Assembly: GCA_026419785.1 (NCBI GenBank)
Contig: JAODTK010003566.1
Coordinates: 167,273 to 231,272 of the forward strand
Direction: 5' to 3'
DNA from: Sclerodactyla briareus
Taxonomy: Eukaryota; Echinodermata; Holothuroidea; Dendrochirotida; Sclerodactylidae
Length of the DNA: 64,000 bases
The number at the start of each line of letters is the position of its first letter. Positions within the stretch are counted from its first letter, which is position 1. Positions 25,077 to 36,084 of this stretch are shown here, piece by piece. The notes beneath the pieces are model-generated. The model ran no database searches and had not been told where the DNA came from. It saw only the letters and a program-made list of their open reading frames with translations. The translations under genes were made by a program, and so were the position numbers.

Positions 25077-25773
25077 GTGCCTATATATCAGTCTACTGTA
25101 CAGTCATTGTCCAATGTTGTCCATCGGTTTGTCCGTTGCTTCGTTGGGTTCTTTGATAAAATCAGATGTGAGCAAAAGTGGTGGTGTTTTGGGCCTTAAA
25201 AAAAAATAAGATTTTTTTTATAGAAAAACCAAGGCCACATTGTTTTTGACTGAATGTTCCATTTGATTTTAAGTTGAAAAATATTGGCACAAAAATTTAG
25301 ATAATGAAAATCAGGCACATTTTATTTGACTGAATGTTCAATTTATATCAACTCTGAAAACTTTGGAACTAAAATTTAGATGAAGAAAAAAAACTGAGGC
25401 ACATTTCATTTGACGGAATGTTCAATTTCATATCATACTTAACAATACCTCTGCACTGTAATGTTAAACATATTATCATATAATTAGTAATGGTTGTATC
25501 TACTGTCTGAATTGTACTCCTGTAATGACTATGTAAATCAAGTCGCACAAATGCAAGTCAGCCTAAAATTGTCATTGTTAAATATTTGGCCATATCTGTG
25601 AATATGGGCCCCTGGCGGGGCCTCCCTATTCTTTCAGTTTATTGCATGCAGATTATGAAGTGGGATTATCGCTGTTTAAACAGTTGATTTTTTGTTGTCA
25701 TCTCCACAAGGGATGAGCTTTTTCTTCTTCTTCTTGGCTGTCAATGTGGTTTGTCTGTTGTTCATATTCCGAG

Positions 25774-25830
25774 CATCCATCCTCACACCACTAACTCTGT
25801 GAGGGAGAGCATCATTGACAGATTCACCAG
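25774..25830 (+). CDS. exon tail at the head of a 75-bp array
   Basis: The open frame reads IHPHTTNSVRESIIDRFT, with donor CACCAG|GTATTA. The acceptor could be at 25773, or at 25803 (making a 27-nt microexon, ESIIDRFT). The same tail and donor recur in each unit of the 75-bp array that follows. Frame and start are uncertain; an overlapping frame upstream encodes a hydrophobic stretch. Confidence 0.35.
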
Positions 25831-27145
25831 GTATTATTGATAAATGCAACCCTCCTCATCAGATCACTACTTTGTGAGGGAGAGCATCATTTACAGATTC
25901 ACCAGGTATTATTGATAAATGCACCCTCCTCATCACACCACTACTCTGTGAGGGAGAGCACATTGACAGATTTACCAGGTATTATTGATAATGCACCCTC
26001 CTCATCACACCACTACTCTGTGAGGGAAGAGCATCATTTACAGATTCACCAGGTATTATTGATAAATGCACCCTCCTCATCACACCACTACTCTGTGAGG
26101 GAGAGCATCATTGACAGATTCACCAGGTATTATTGATAAATGCACCCTCCTCATCACACCACTACTCTGTGAGGGAGAGCATCATTGACAGATTTACCAG
26201 GTATTATTGATAAATGCACCCTCCTCATCAGATCACTACTTGTGAGGGAGAGCATCATTTACAGATTCACCAGGTATTATTGATAAATGCACCCTCCTCA
26301 TCAGACCACTACTCTGTGAGGGAGAGCATCATTTACAGATTCACCAGGTATTATTGATAAATGCACCCTCCTCATCAGATCACTACTTTGTGAGGGAGAG
26401 CATCATTTACAGATTCACCAGGTATTATTGATAAATGCACCCTCCTCATCACACCACTACTCTGTGAGGGAGAGCATCATTTACAGATTCACCAGGTATT
26501 ATTGATAAATGCACCCTCCTCATCAGATCACTACTTTGTGAGGGAGAGCATCATTTACAGATTCACCAGGTATTATTGATAAATGCACCCTCCTCATCAC
26601 ACCACTACTCTGTGAGGGAGAGCATCATTGACAGATTTACCAGGTATTATTGATAAATGCACCCTCCTCATCACACCACTACTCTGTGAGGGAGAGCATC
26701 ATTTACAGATTCACCAGGTATTATTGATAAATGCACCCTCCTCATCAGATCACTACTTTTTTTTTTTTTTTTTTTGTGAGGGAGAGCATCATTGACAGAT
26801 TTACCAGGTATTATTGATAAATGCACCCTCCTCATCACACCACTACTCTGTGAGGGAGAGCATCATTTACAGATTCACCAGGTATTATTGATAAATGCAC
26901 CCTCCTCATCAGATCACTACTTTTTTTTTTTTTTTTTTTGTGAGGGAGAGCATCATTACAGATTTTGAGCGCAGTGTATTATTGATAAATGGGCACCTCG
27001 TCGTGCCATCACACCACTACTCTGTGAGGGCGAGCATCATTGACGATTTTTACCAGGTAATTATTGATAATGCAACCCGCCTCAGTCAACCCACTACTCT
27101 CTGAGGGAGAGCATCATTTGACAGATTTACCAGGTATTATTGTCC
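25775..27145. repeat. 75-bp tandem array, ~18 copies
   Basis: GAGGGAGAGCATCATT starts at 25801, 25876 and 25950 and so on at a spacing of 74-75. Units differ at two places: GATCACTACTTTG or CACCACTACTCTG, and ATTGACAG or ATTTACAG. Two units contain T19 runs (26757-26775 and 26921-26939). The last three units are degenerate. Every unit includes CACCAG|GTATTA, the donor of the exon ending at 25830. Confidence 0.95.
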
Positions 27146-27169
27146 CCTCTTCATGGGTACAAGCGAACC

Positions 27170-27450
27170 TTGTATCTAGTACAGGGTTTCCAGCGGTCAT
27201 GGAAAACCTGGAAAGTCCAATGGAATCATTCACGATAAAAATCCAGGCCTGATAGTTTTTGTAAATTCAGTGAAAAGTTGTTGAGTCATGGAAAAGTCCT
27301 GTTTGCTTGTTGTTGCTTTGTCTCTTTCGTTGGATGTTCAGTTGAATTCTGTGCGAGCTGTCGTGATAGACGGCCATGGATATCCATTATTTTTGTCATG
27401 AAAAAGTCATGGAAAAGTCTTTGAAATTTATTGCCAAGAATCTCAAGAAC
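27170..27450. repeat. dispersed 'GGTTTCCAG...GGAAAAGTC' type repeat
   Basis: The stretch carries several short variants of GTCATGGAAAACCTGGAAA and TCATGGAAAAGTC. It resembles a low-complexity dispersed repeat often seen in animal genomes; the family name is not known to me. Confidence 0.45.
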
Positions 27451-28110
27451 CCTGGTAGCATACTCCAGGTTGGGATGCGGATAGTACTGTATTCATTTTT
27501 ACATGCTGCCATCTCTCAAGGCTCCCCTCACTTTCTTCCAAGTGTGGGAAACACTACTATCAACATTCATTGTAAACAACGATAGATACACGATGTGGAT
27601 ATATCACACTGTTGTTGAATTCAGGTGATACAGCTTTGTATCTGTAACATGCTCACCACTTGCGTTCAATATTCCTATTTGTCTTCATACAGAAATGTGC
27701 AATACTTACTATATTCGTCTATTGTTAAAGTTTGCATTGTCTTATTTATAGCGCATTTGTCTTTTCTGGGATCAGTGACGTTCTAACTTGTGTGCTCACT
27801 CACCTCAAAAACGAGGTCCCTACACTGAATCGGAGACGTGGTTTGCCTCTCCCTTGTCTGGAATTCTTTTTTTCCTCTGTAAATTAAATCTTCCTATCAT
27901 TCATTGTTCGAATTCTTCCTCCTCTGAATGTGACGACCCCCACTCAACTTTGGCGTTGGATAGAGGGCCCAGTGTTTGATAGTTTGTTCCCAATCATCAG
28001 ATTGCCGATCCTTCATTGGTGGTATAATCCGTATTGATCAAGTTTGGAGTTTGGTATAAGCTGCTCTCCAATATAGAATGCACCTCACTTGTGGCTGTTT
28101 CCACCTTTAG

Positions 28111-28124
28111 GTGTCCGATATCAG
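28111..28124 (+). CDS. possible 14-nt microexon
   Basis: A textbook acceptor (CTGTTTCCACCTTTAG) is followed after 14 bases by a donor-like GTGCGT; the bases would encode VSDI plus part of a codon. Nothing beyond the splice signals supports it. Confidence 0.2.
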
Positions 28125-28439
28125 GTGCGTAAAGGAGTTTGGGTTGAGGAGTTTTACTGGTTGTGGAGTCGAGTACATGATTAGCTGATGATCAGAAATA
28201 TCTCATCAAAAATGCCAGTATTACGTGGTAGGCATTCGCCATGGTCCAATCACTCAGGGGGGATTGGAATAAGCCTCTTCACTGCTTTGAGTGTGCATGC
28301 TCACTACTTTTAGGGCAAAAATCAAAATAATTCATGTTCAGCGTCCCTGCCCGCCTTCCTTTTTTGGAGAATTCAGAACTATTTTCTTTTTTTTCGTCAA
28401 TCTAGGCCATAACTTTTTTTGAAAGAATTTTTTGAGAGT

Positions 28440-28652
28440 CTACTCCATGGAATCAGTTTTGCTTTGACAAAGGAACCAATTTGAAGTATGTTTTAGGTTA
28501 GTAGACCCTGAAGAAACATAAACTACAGAAGGCATTAAACGAGGGGCCGCCTCCTCTGAGAAAAGGTCAAGTTGCAAATACCCTGCCTGCTTCGTCGACC
28601 CGCTTCTTTTCCCTCTTTCAAACCTTCTAATTTTGGTATTCTCCTGTTGCAT
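28440..28652 (-). CDS. possible coding fragment, unknown
   Basis: A 70-codon minus-strand ORF has a mixed, protein-like composition (starts MQQENTKIRRFERGKRSG; contains LQLDLFSEEAAPRLMPSV). No clear splice sites or family motif. It lies in an intron of the plus-strand gene and could be transposon-derived or chance. Confidence 0.2.
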   Translation of the reverse strand: MQQENTKIRRFERGKRSGSTKQAGYLQLDLFSEEAAPRLMPSVVYVSSGSTNLKHTSNWFLCQSKTDSME

Positions 28653-29194
28653 TTTATTTAGAAATGGTTTTTATCACATTTCTGGTTATGAAAAAATGGG
28701 CTATTAGTATTTTTTTGAGCTACATGTGGGACAACCCCTGCTCTGGTAATATAAACAATCTTGATAATTCATGTTGGTTCGCCAAAAAACAGAAGGGGGG
28801 GGGCCCCTCCTCCTCATTTTCGGAAAAGTGGGACGCTAAACAATGTTTTTATTTTTACTTGGCCTGAACCGCCCGGGGGTATAGACGAGATTAATTCCAT
28901 AGCTCCTAATTACGTTCTATTTGTAAACTGTACAACTCTCGAGGAGACCAATTCATCCCAGTTATAACATTGTGAATTCACATAATTCTGTTGATCGCGA
29001 TAGAGTCATTTCCATATATCTCAGGAGGGTGTTTTAGGCCTATTACTGGCGCCATATTCGTCTCTCAACACCAGCACCTTGTACTTTTTCCTATTTTAGC
29101 TAGTCCTCGACTTGATTTTGAGAGTCGCAGTGGTGCCAGGCACTAGACCTAACACACCTCCTGAAACATCCCTCTCATTTATATTGATGTTCTT

Positions 29195-29330
29195 GTTGAT
29201 AGGTTGTGGGGAGAAATCTGTACTGGTTGGATGTCTAGTGTTTGTTAGTAGAGTTTCAAAGATTGTTTCGCACACTGTTTGTGCAAAAGTTGACTGCCAG
29301 TGTAAATCTATGACCCTTGACTGATAGAAA
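29195..29330. repeat. dispersed repeat shared with 47830-47960
   Basis: Both places share GTGGGGAGAAATCTGT-like, AGAGTTTCAAAGATTGTT-like, GCACACTGT and TTGACTGCCA / ATGACCTTTGAC-like blocks in the same order. Confidence 0.5.
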
Positions 29331-29551
29331 AAAATTTATTAAAAAATCTCACTACTGTAATTGGCAATTGGGAAACAGCCACACACGTCCCTGTAGGACA
29401 CTCTGGTTTTATGCTAGTTGATTTTACTCTCATAGACAGATTGCCAACCAAATCAATGAACTGTAACTATTAACAGCAATCAAAACCCAAACCCCAATCC
29501 ATGTCTTTCTTTGGAACATTATTATTCGAGATATTTCTCTTTGATTATCAG

Positions 29552-29632
29552 GGGGGATTCTCCACCACTGTGAGGAGTCTCATCATTGGCTACATCAGTT
29601 TACATAAGTCAAGTGGAAGCACCATCATCAAG
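29552..29632 (+). CDS. candidate internal exon
   Basis: The acceptor is TTTGATTATCAG. The phase-0 frame reads GGFSTTVRSLIIGYISLH then KSSGSTIIK, exiting in phase 0 to match the exon at 31180. The donor GTCCGT is poor; the frame continues open to 29683. Confidence 0.35.
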
Positions 29633-29959
29633 GTCCGTCATTTAATAGTTTCTCGTCAACCTCTCCTGACGCATGGGGAATAGATCAAGAATCCATCATA
29701 TTTGAGGAGGTCAGGAATCATGAGCCTCGGAGAACAAATCAGAGGAGTAAACGGGATGTGCATGTTACATGTCAGGGAGATGGTGTGAGTTGTTATGAAT
29801 GACAACAGGGTAAGGTTTTTCTATTTCTATATCTTGACGAAAGAGGAATCCAGCCGTCATGCAAGTGTGTGTGTGTGTGCGTTTTATGTGTGTGTGTGCT
29901 GCGTATTATTATGACGCTGGCGTGTGAACCGATATAACGCAACCCACTCGGATGGATGG

Positions 29960-30910
29960 AGCTCATATTGACCCTATCGTTTTGGGTGAGGTCAAAGGTC
30001 ATCTGAGATAACAGAGGTCAAAGTCTGAAAACCTTGTGATCACGATCAATCAAGATGCCGGGGATCTAATCAAGCGGAAATTTGGTACACCCAGATTCCT
30101 ATGGGAAAACAAAAACTTTTTGTTCTTGTGTGTTGTGGGGGTCATTCGTGATTGAAAATTGTGAAAAATGGGTATTTGGGCAACTTTTGGCATGTGATAA
30201 CCTCAACTCTACCATCCGGATGGAATTGAGCCATAATTGATAGGAGGTTGCCCAAAGGAGGTCATGGCCATATTGTTTTGGGATCAGTTCAAAAGTCCTC
30301 TGAGGTCAAGAGAAGTCAGAGTCCGAAAACCTTGCGAACAAGAAAGTCCAGAATGCTTGGTTCGATCAAGCTGACATTTGGCTTACTGCTTTCTTATGGG
30401 GGTACAAGAACCCTATTGTTGTTGGTGTGTATTGGAGGTCTTTTTGGGTAAGAAAATTGGGGGAAGTTGATATTTTAGCAAATTTTGGCTTGTGATCACG
30501 ATAACGTGAACCAACCTACATGGATGAAGCTCCATGGAACTTATTGCTTTGGGGTCTGGTCAAAGTCATCTGAGGTAATCAGAGATCAAGGTTTGGGAAC
30601 CTTTGAGATCCTGATAATTCCAGAATGCTTTAGCTGATCAAGCTGAAGTTCAGTATGCAGTTTTGGGGAGTACAAAAAAAGCCCAATTGTTTTTGGTGTA
30701 AATTAGGAGTCATTTTAGTAAAAGACTGGTGAATTGTTGAAAATGGATGTTTTGCCAATTTGGGCATATGTGAACACGATAATGACCCCCACCTGGATGG
30801 ATCAGGAACTCTACTTGGTGGTTTGTGGGTTCACGATGAGTATTCGATCCTATTGTTTTGGGGTCAGAGCAAATGTCATCTGAGGTCATGACAATCAAGA
30901 CAGTGAAGGA
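29960..30910. repeat. tandem array, ~280-305-bp unit, ~4 copies
   Basis: GTTTTGGGGTCAG..CAAA.GTCATCTGAGGT-type phrases recur near 29975, 30268, 30540 and 30848, each followed by a GATCAAGCTGA phrase and a GGGTACAA phrase. Copies are diverged. Confidence 0.75.
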
Positions 30911-31179
30911 ATCTGCTGAGCTAAGCCCTTTGGCTTCCTAGTTTGTGGTTACTGGATGGGAAATGAGGTATGTGGCCAAGATGACATCGACGATCATTGA
31001 TAAGGACAGGGTGTCCTACAAACACTTCATAGTTACTGTGGAGCAGAGGCTGTGTGTTTCATCAGTTATTCCCGCTTGGATGCCCCTGAATGCCCATGCA
31101 TGGGTCGGAGCATTCTACTAGCAATCATGAAAGTTTGAAAACTGGTCAAACACCACTCCTCCTGCTTTTGCCCTCACAG

Positions 31180-31229
31180 AAATCATTCCTCATCGTGATT
31201 GTACCCTCCAATGCATTTCTCCCTGTTAG
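31180..31229 (+). CDS. short internal exon of the long gene
   Basis: The acceptor is very strong (CTCCTGCTTTTGCCCTCACAG); the donor is AG|GTACAA. It reads KSFLIVIVPSNAFLPV, a hydrophobic strand-like stretch, and leaves phase 2, matched by the next exon. Confidence 0.55.
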
Positions 31230-31404
31230 GTACAAGGAAATAAAGCAGTATGGGCCTATCCTACTGTCCCAAGCCGCAGTGATGGATCTTGCATTTAAAG
31301 TACAATGTATGTAAAAGATCTTCTTTAAACTGTTACAGATGAAAAGAGGACATGTTAAAACCCCACAACCCAAATCTGGCGATTCGGCATGTTCCTTGTT
31401 TCAG

Positions 31405-31456
31405 TTATTATTACTTGAACGAATCCACCATAACTGAGGTCGTCACCAGCAGAGTA
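31405..31456 (+). CDS. short internal exon of the long gene
   Basis: The acceptor is TTCCTTGTTTCAG and the donor GTAAAA (an alternative, GTAGTA, is three bases earlier). After one base completing Ser it reads YYYLNESTITEVVTSRV and exits in phase 0, as the 31902 exon requires. NES is a possible N-glycosylation sequon if lumenal or extracellular. Confidence 0.5.
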
Positions 31457-31901
31457 GTAAAAAATGCAGAGGTGTCCATTGACTTTAACAACATAAATGT
31501 GTTAATTTTGCACCATATAGCAGAAAAAATATTCGTTAATATGCATAGATAAAATTGACGAAGAAATTCTTCCATATCTTGTGAACAATTTTGTGAGTTT
31601 TCAATCAGGTCCCATTGTCAGTTCTTCTGTCACTAGGTTGGGGAAAGTATGTTGACTTTGTCAATATGTTGACTCTGTATTACCATGGTCACTGGTTACT
31701 CTCATGACGTCACAAGGATCATTGCGCAATAGCAGAAGTATCTCCTTTTTACACTCGAATCAACTGGAATTCGTTCTGAGGTTTGGGTTTCCTAAAATAC
31801 TGAATAAGATATAGAATTAGCAAAAGTTATGTTTACATGATCGTTGTTCTTTGAGAGTATGTTTCTCAAAATCTCCTCACATTTTTCTCATTTTTCTTCA
31901 G

Positions 31902-32012
31902 AGAGATTGGCCTGCAACAGGTCATCTTACTCCAGAGAGAGGCTGGATTAATCATCTCACGAGGGCTGTCGATATGAATTGTTCTTTCCACTGCACCCAC
32001 AAATACTCTAAG
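31902..32012 (+). CDS. internal exon of the long gene
   Basis: The acceptor is CTCATTTTTCTTCAG and the donor AAG|GTTAGT. The only open frame reads RDWPATGHLTPERGWINHL then TRAVDMNCSFHCTHKYSK. Phase 0 on both sides fits its neighbours. The intron starts with a 41-bp minisatellite that repeats this donor. Confidence 0.65.
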
Positions 32013-32335
32013 GTTAGTTCACCAAAAGTTAGTTCAGATCAGAACACTGTGAAGTGAATTCACCACAAGTTAGTTCAGATTAGAATAATATAAGGTGAGT
32101 TCACCAAGAATTAGTTCAGACTAGGATGCTGTACGGTAAGTTCACCAAGAATTAGTTCAGACTAGGATGCTGTACGGTAAGTTCACCAAGAATCAGGTAT
32201 ACGCGGTGCTACAAGGTAAGTTCACCAAGAATTAGTTCAGACTAGGATGCCATAAGGTAAGTTCACCAAGAATTAGTTCAGACTTGGATACTGTAAGGTA
32301 AGTTCACCAAGAGTTAGTTCAGATCAGAACATTTA
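32004..32335. repeat. 41-bp minisatellite carrying splice-donor sequence, ~8 copies
   Basis: Two adjacent units are identical: GTTCACCAAGAATTAGTTCA, then GACTAGGATGCTGTACGGTAA. The array begins at the donor of the exon ending at 32012 (AAG|GTTAGTTCACC). Later units have GGTGAGTTCACC and GGTAAGTTCACC, that is close to consensus donors. Confidence 0.9.
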
Positions 32336-32461
32336 AGTCAGTTTCCTTAGTTCGCCAAAGTTGTTCAGATTAGAATATTTTGGTTGCCAAACCATTCCAA
32401 TAAGGAAGAGTTCAGGTGATTCAAATCTACAGCACCTCTCTCCCTTTGTGCACATATTCAG

Positions 32462-32645
32462 GTGGGTAGATACTTTATACATAATTGTCATGAAAATCAT
32501 CAATGTTGCCATCTCACCATCATCCACGAAAAATTGCATTACTATTCAATTTCTATCAAGGTTCCCCCATCTAATATTGGCAAACCTTCAGAGGTGTCTC
32601 ATTATATGATGGTTACTGTTCATTGTGTCATCAAATCGTATTTTG
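32462..32645 (+). CDS. internal exon, Cys/His-rich then hydrophobic
   Basis: The acceptor is TCCCTTTGTGCACATATTCAG; the donor is G|GTAGAA. The 61-codon frame begins VGRYFIHNCHENHQCCHL, passes through SISIKVPPSNIGKPSEV and ends MMVTVHCVIKSYF. The Cys/His cluster might bind metal, but no standard finger spacing is visible. The phases (0 in, 1 out) match 31902 and 32760. A competing frame is open for part of the exon. Confidence 0.55.
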
Positions 32646-32759
32646 GTAGAAAGGAAAATGAATGAGTTCTCAGAGTGTGGCCATTTTTTTTTTTTACCAG
32701 TCCTACTGCTCTAGCAATTAATCTAATCAATCATCTGTTTGTATCTCTTGTTTTTGTAG

Positions 32760-32866
32760 TGCTGTATCACTTCATGTTGAGATGCCTGGTACTGGGGATG
32801 TCACTGCCAAATGTGGGGTCTGTGCTTCTCCCGTCTGCCTCCAATTACGTTGTCCTCTTGTGTGAG
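32760..32866 (+). CDS. internal exon entering a membrane helix
   Basis: The acceptor is TCTCTTGTTTTTGTAG and the donor GAG|GTAGGA. It reads LYHFMLRCLVLGMSLPNV then LLPSASNYVVLLCE. The last residues join LMLLLLTACLL of the next exon to make a clear transmembrane segment. Both phases agree with the neighbours. An alternative Cys-rich frame was rejected on phase. Confidence 0.6.
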
Positions 32867-33823
32867 GTAGGAGCAGAACATGGATTGGAGGGTGTTTGTA
32901 GGATATGATGTAAACCCCAGTGGACAGGAGTCCAGTGCATCTTAGGTTAATATACATATGAAAGAATCGTCAAAATCATGCAGATCCTATCACAGTTACG
33001 CCAATTGGATCCATACATTGGCTGATGATGTTCAGTAACGAATCCAAGTTCACCTGCCCTATAGTTTTGCTGTGAATACCTGCCCACCTGTCCATCTCCC
33101 ACACATTTTGCATCAAAGGTTCACAATCTCATTGATCTCAGTCCCAATAAGGCAACTCCTGGAAGTTCCATGTTCCTGCACTTTGACCTACAAGGACCGT
33201 ACCCATTTCCGCGTGGTTCCAACTTGAACAATTCACCAGTTAAACTCTGATCTCACTGATTGTTGAACACCTCAAAAGAATATATATATTTCCATTGTAC
33301 AATATTAATTTATTTATTTTTTTCGTTTTTTTATTCTTTTCTTCTCTTGAGGTGTCTTTGTCCAAGCAGTGCATATTGAGCTGATGCGCTCTGTGTTTTG
33401 TCTTAGGACAATCTATTAATCAGTATATATTATAGGGTATACATTATACCAATGCTATCTTATATCTGTGGCATCGTCAGATCAGCTGACGCAAGTAGAA
33501 AACATTGTCAACTAGAGTCATACATTCAGTTATTCAATCGTTAGTTACGGTTGGTTTGTTGACCTGTTTGTGTCACCTAACTTGTACTATAACGTCTCAA
33601 GTAGCTATCATGTATGGATACTCCAGCTTGTTATGAACGTCATGATTTCCGTCCGATTAGCTAATGTTGTCTCGCTTTCGCCTCTGGTGGCTGTGAATAC
33701 AATTGAGGTGTCTTGAAGACTCTCACATGCCCATGATATTGCTTCTCTCCCCTACTGACCTTGGGACAGAATGGTAAGTTTCAAATGGTCTCTGACAGAT
33801 TGTCCCTATTCTCTTCTATTTAG

Positions 33824-33934
33824 CTGATGTTGCTGCTACTGACAGCGTGTCTGCTAAGAGAGAGGCCCAGAGAGCACTGGAATGAGGTCCGAGAAAAAGT
33901 ATTTTGTTTCACCGCTGTCTGGTCATTGATACAG
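33824..33934 (+). CDS. internal exon completing a membrane helix
   Basis: The acceptor is TCTCTTCTATTTAG and the donor CAG|GTTAGT. It reads LMLLLLTACLLRERPREH then WNEVREKVFCFTAVWSLIQ, that is a helix followed at once by charged residues, consistent with a membrane exit. Phase 0 on both sides. Confidence 0.6.
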
Positions 33935-33939
33935 GTTAG

Positions 33940-36070
33940 TGTATAATATGTGATATTAAAGGCCAATAGCTTTGTAACAGATTTGCTTTAAACTAGCATC
34001 AGGTGAAAGAGACACTTTTTCCCTTCACAACAGTACACACTCCAAATTTGGAGGTTTTAGCATGTTGCTTTGTTGAAATATTTCAATTTTGAGAAATTAA
34101 GGAATCCATGACATCACAGAGGAACGATGCATAGGTTGCCACAGACTCTACACCGTAAATGCGCAGCATTTTTGCGCCATGATAACAGGAAGATGATCAA
34201 GGGCATTCACTTAAAAATTATTTATTATTAGTTATTCTGTGATACTCTGTGAATGATTTTGTAGATTCTTATCTGGATCCCATCCACAGTTTGTTCATTC
34301 CAATATTTTCAAAAGTACCTGTTTTACATTGACGGTACATTCGTATCGGCTGAAATTCAGTCCGGAGTTTCGGCTGTCATAATGTACAGATTAGAGAGCA
34401 CCAAAACGTAAGTGCATGGCAGTCAGATTTACATGACTCATTCGCCTTCAATGAACTCCCTTCTAGCAAAGTGCCTGAAGCACTCTACAAATGCAACTTT
34501 CATCATCTTCCCAGTAACACTGATCGGCAGTGGATATACAGCAACCTTTGCGCTCACCTTCCTGCTAGGTCCCCCAATTAACACTGGGTAGGAGTGAATT
34601 CCTACTTGAGACGGAGTATCTTGCACAATGGTACAGCCTAAAGGCAGATGAGTCTATCACTCCCAGTAACCCTATAACATTTTTTCCGGGAATTGTATGA
34701 AATGGGCTATGGATCTCCAGGGTCACAGGAGCCACTGATCCTATGGGTAGACTGTATATCTTACTGCCAGGGATACCTCATTGTGGTACAGCTTGAGGTT
34801 GCTCGCTCAGTTTGCCCACCTTCATCTAGCAGTGTCTCACCCCGAGTTCTGAGGTAGTTGGATAAGGTCTTCCGCATCTACGTCTGAATCGAGACTCGGA
34901 CTGCTGGACTCAAATCAGAGTCCTCCATGCCTACAGATTAGAGACTGGGGTTGTAAAGGGGCGGCCGAAGCGAAACCGTGCCGACCGCCAGCTTGCAAAG
35001 TTTGGCAAGGGGTGTCCACGCTGCACCATGCGGTAACTTCAGGTGTCAGTGACAAATCGAACACAGCGGAAATAGATCTCAGATTCCTGAGTGAGGACAA
35101 GGTGTTGTTTTGTGCATAAAAGCATGCTAAAAGCGACAAGAACCATAGACAGTTCTGGGTACATATCCAATACTTCAATCTAGAAATCTACAATTTGGTG
35201 AGTTTCACTGGTTGGTGCTGGAACTGAAGCTCGATGGAGTGAGATTTGCAGAGTATTCCGGGATGAGCCCACTGCAGCTTGAGTATTTGGTTACGTGTTG
35301 TGCCCTTTGATTCAAACACACAACACTAACTACCAAGGAGCTGTCAGTGTTTCTGAACAACTGGCAATGTGCCTGAGGTAAGTTGTGTATGTGTATGCTG
35401 TATAAAACAAGGGTCTGGTTTCAGCTGACCTCTGTTCTCAGCTGTTGGAAAACCTAAGTAGGCTGTGCATACTGTCTCTTTATGTTGCTAATAAGATGTA
35501 TCTGTTAAGTTTTGCCATGTAGCTTTTCAGCTGCTTTTCCACTGAATGAGCCTCTGTGGTTGGCTAATTAATTCCGCGGCGCCACAAAATTTTGCTGTGC
35601 CGCGAAAGTTTTTTCCCCGCACCTCGGCATCCTGTGTGTTGACAGGTCGGTAGGAATTTCCTATGTTTCAACTTTTTTGACAGTGTGGTGCAGAACACAG
35701 CTGCCGTGTGGCCCCCCTTGAAACGGAGAAGTTTGAAACACTGCTAGTCAGAATTGCAAAGAAAAGCCAAAATGAGGCTACTTCACAGGGTTGGGGACAG
35801 TGCTGTCTTCTATTAAACAGGTATGGGATTAATCAAAAGACTTGGTGAAAATTGCACAGAAAAACCAAGATGAGGTCATTGCACTGAGCTGGGGACAGTG
35901 CAGTCTCATAAAGAAAAATCATCACCTTCACAAACCTTGAGAGTCTTGTTGTATCCGGAGAAAAAAAAAAAATCCCCCCCACCCCCACCCACCTCTGACT
36001 AATGACCCCATTGTGGCCACTACAACACCTTTTGCCAGAAGTAAGAGTAACACATTAACCACATTCATAC
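33940..36070. other. no exon found; mixed unique sequence
   Basis: The block 34440-35170 has moderately open frames on both strands but no motif I can name. Exons of the long gene may be missed here. Confidence 0.35.
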
Positions 36071-36084
36071 TCCTGGCACTTTTG

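Noticed and set aside
25775..27145. CRISPR-like array (regular 75-bp repeats)
   Set aside because: The whole 75-bp unit is repeated with no unique spacers, the context is intron-rich animal DNA and there are no cas genes.
29860..29905. (GT)n tract as a possible regulatory element
   Set aside because: Short simple repeat with no other support.
32760..32866. Cys-rich reading (CGVCASPVCLQLRC) suggesting an integrin-like or finger domain
   Set aside because: It is out of phase with both neighbouring exons, while the alternative frame joins in phase to the next exon and forms a continuous membrane helix.
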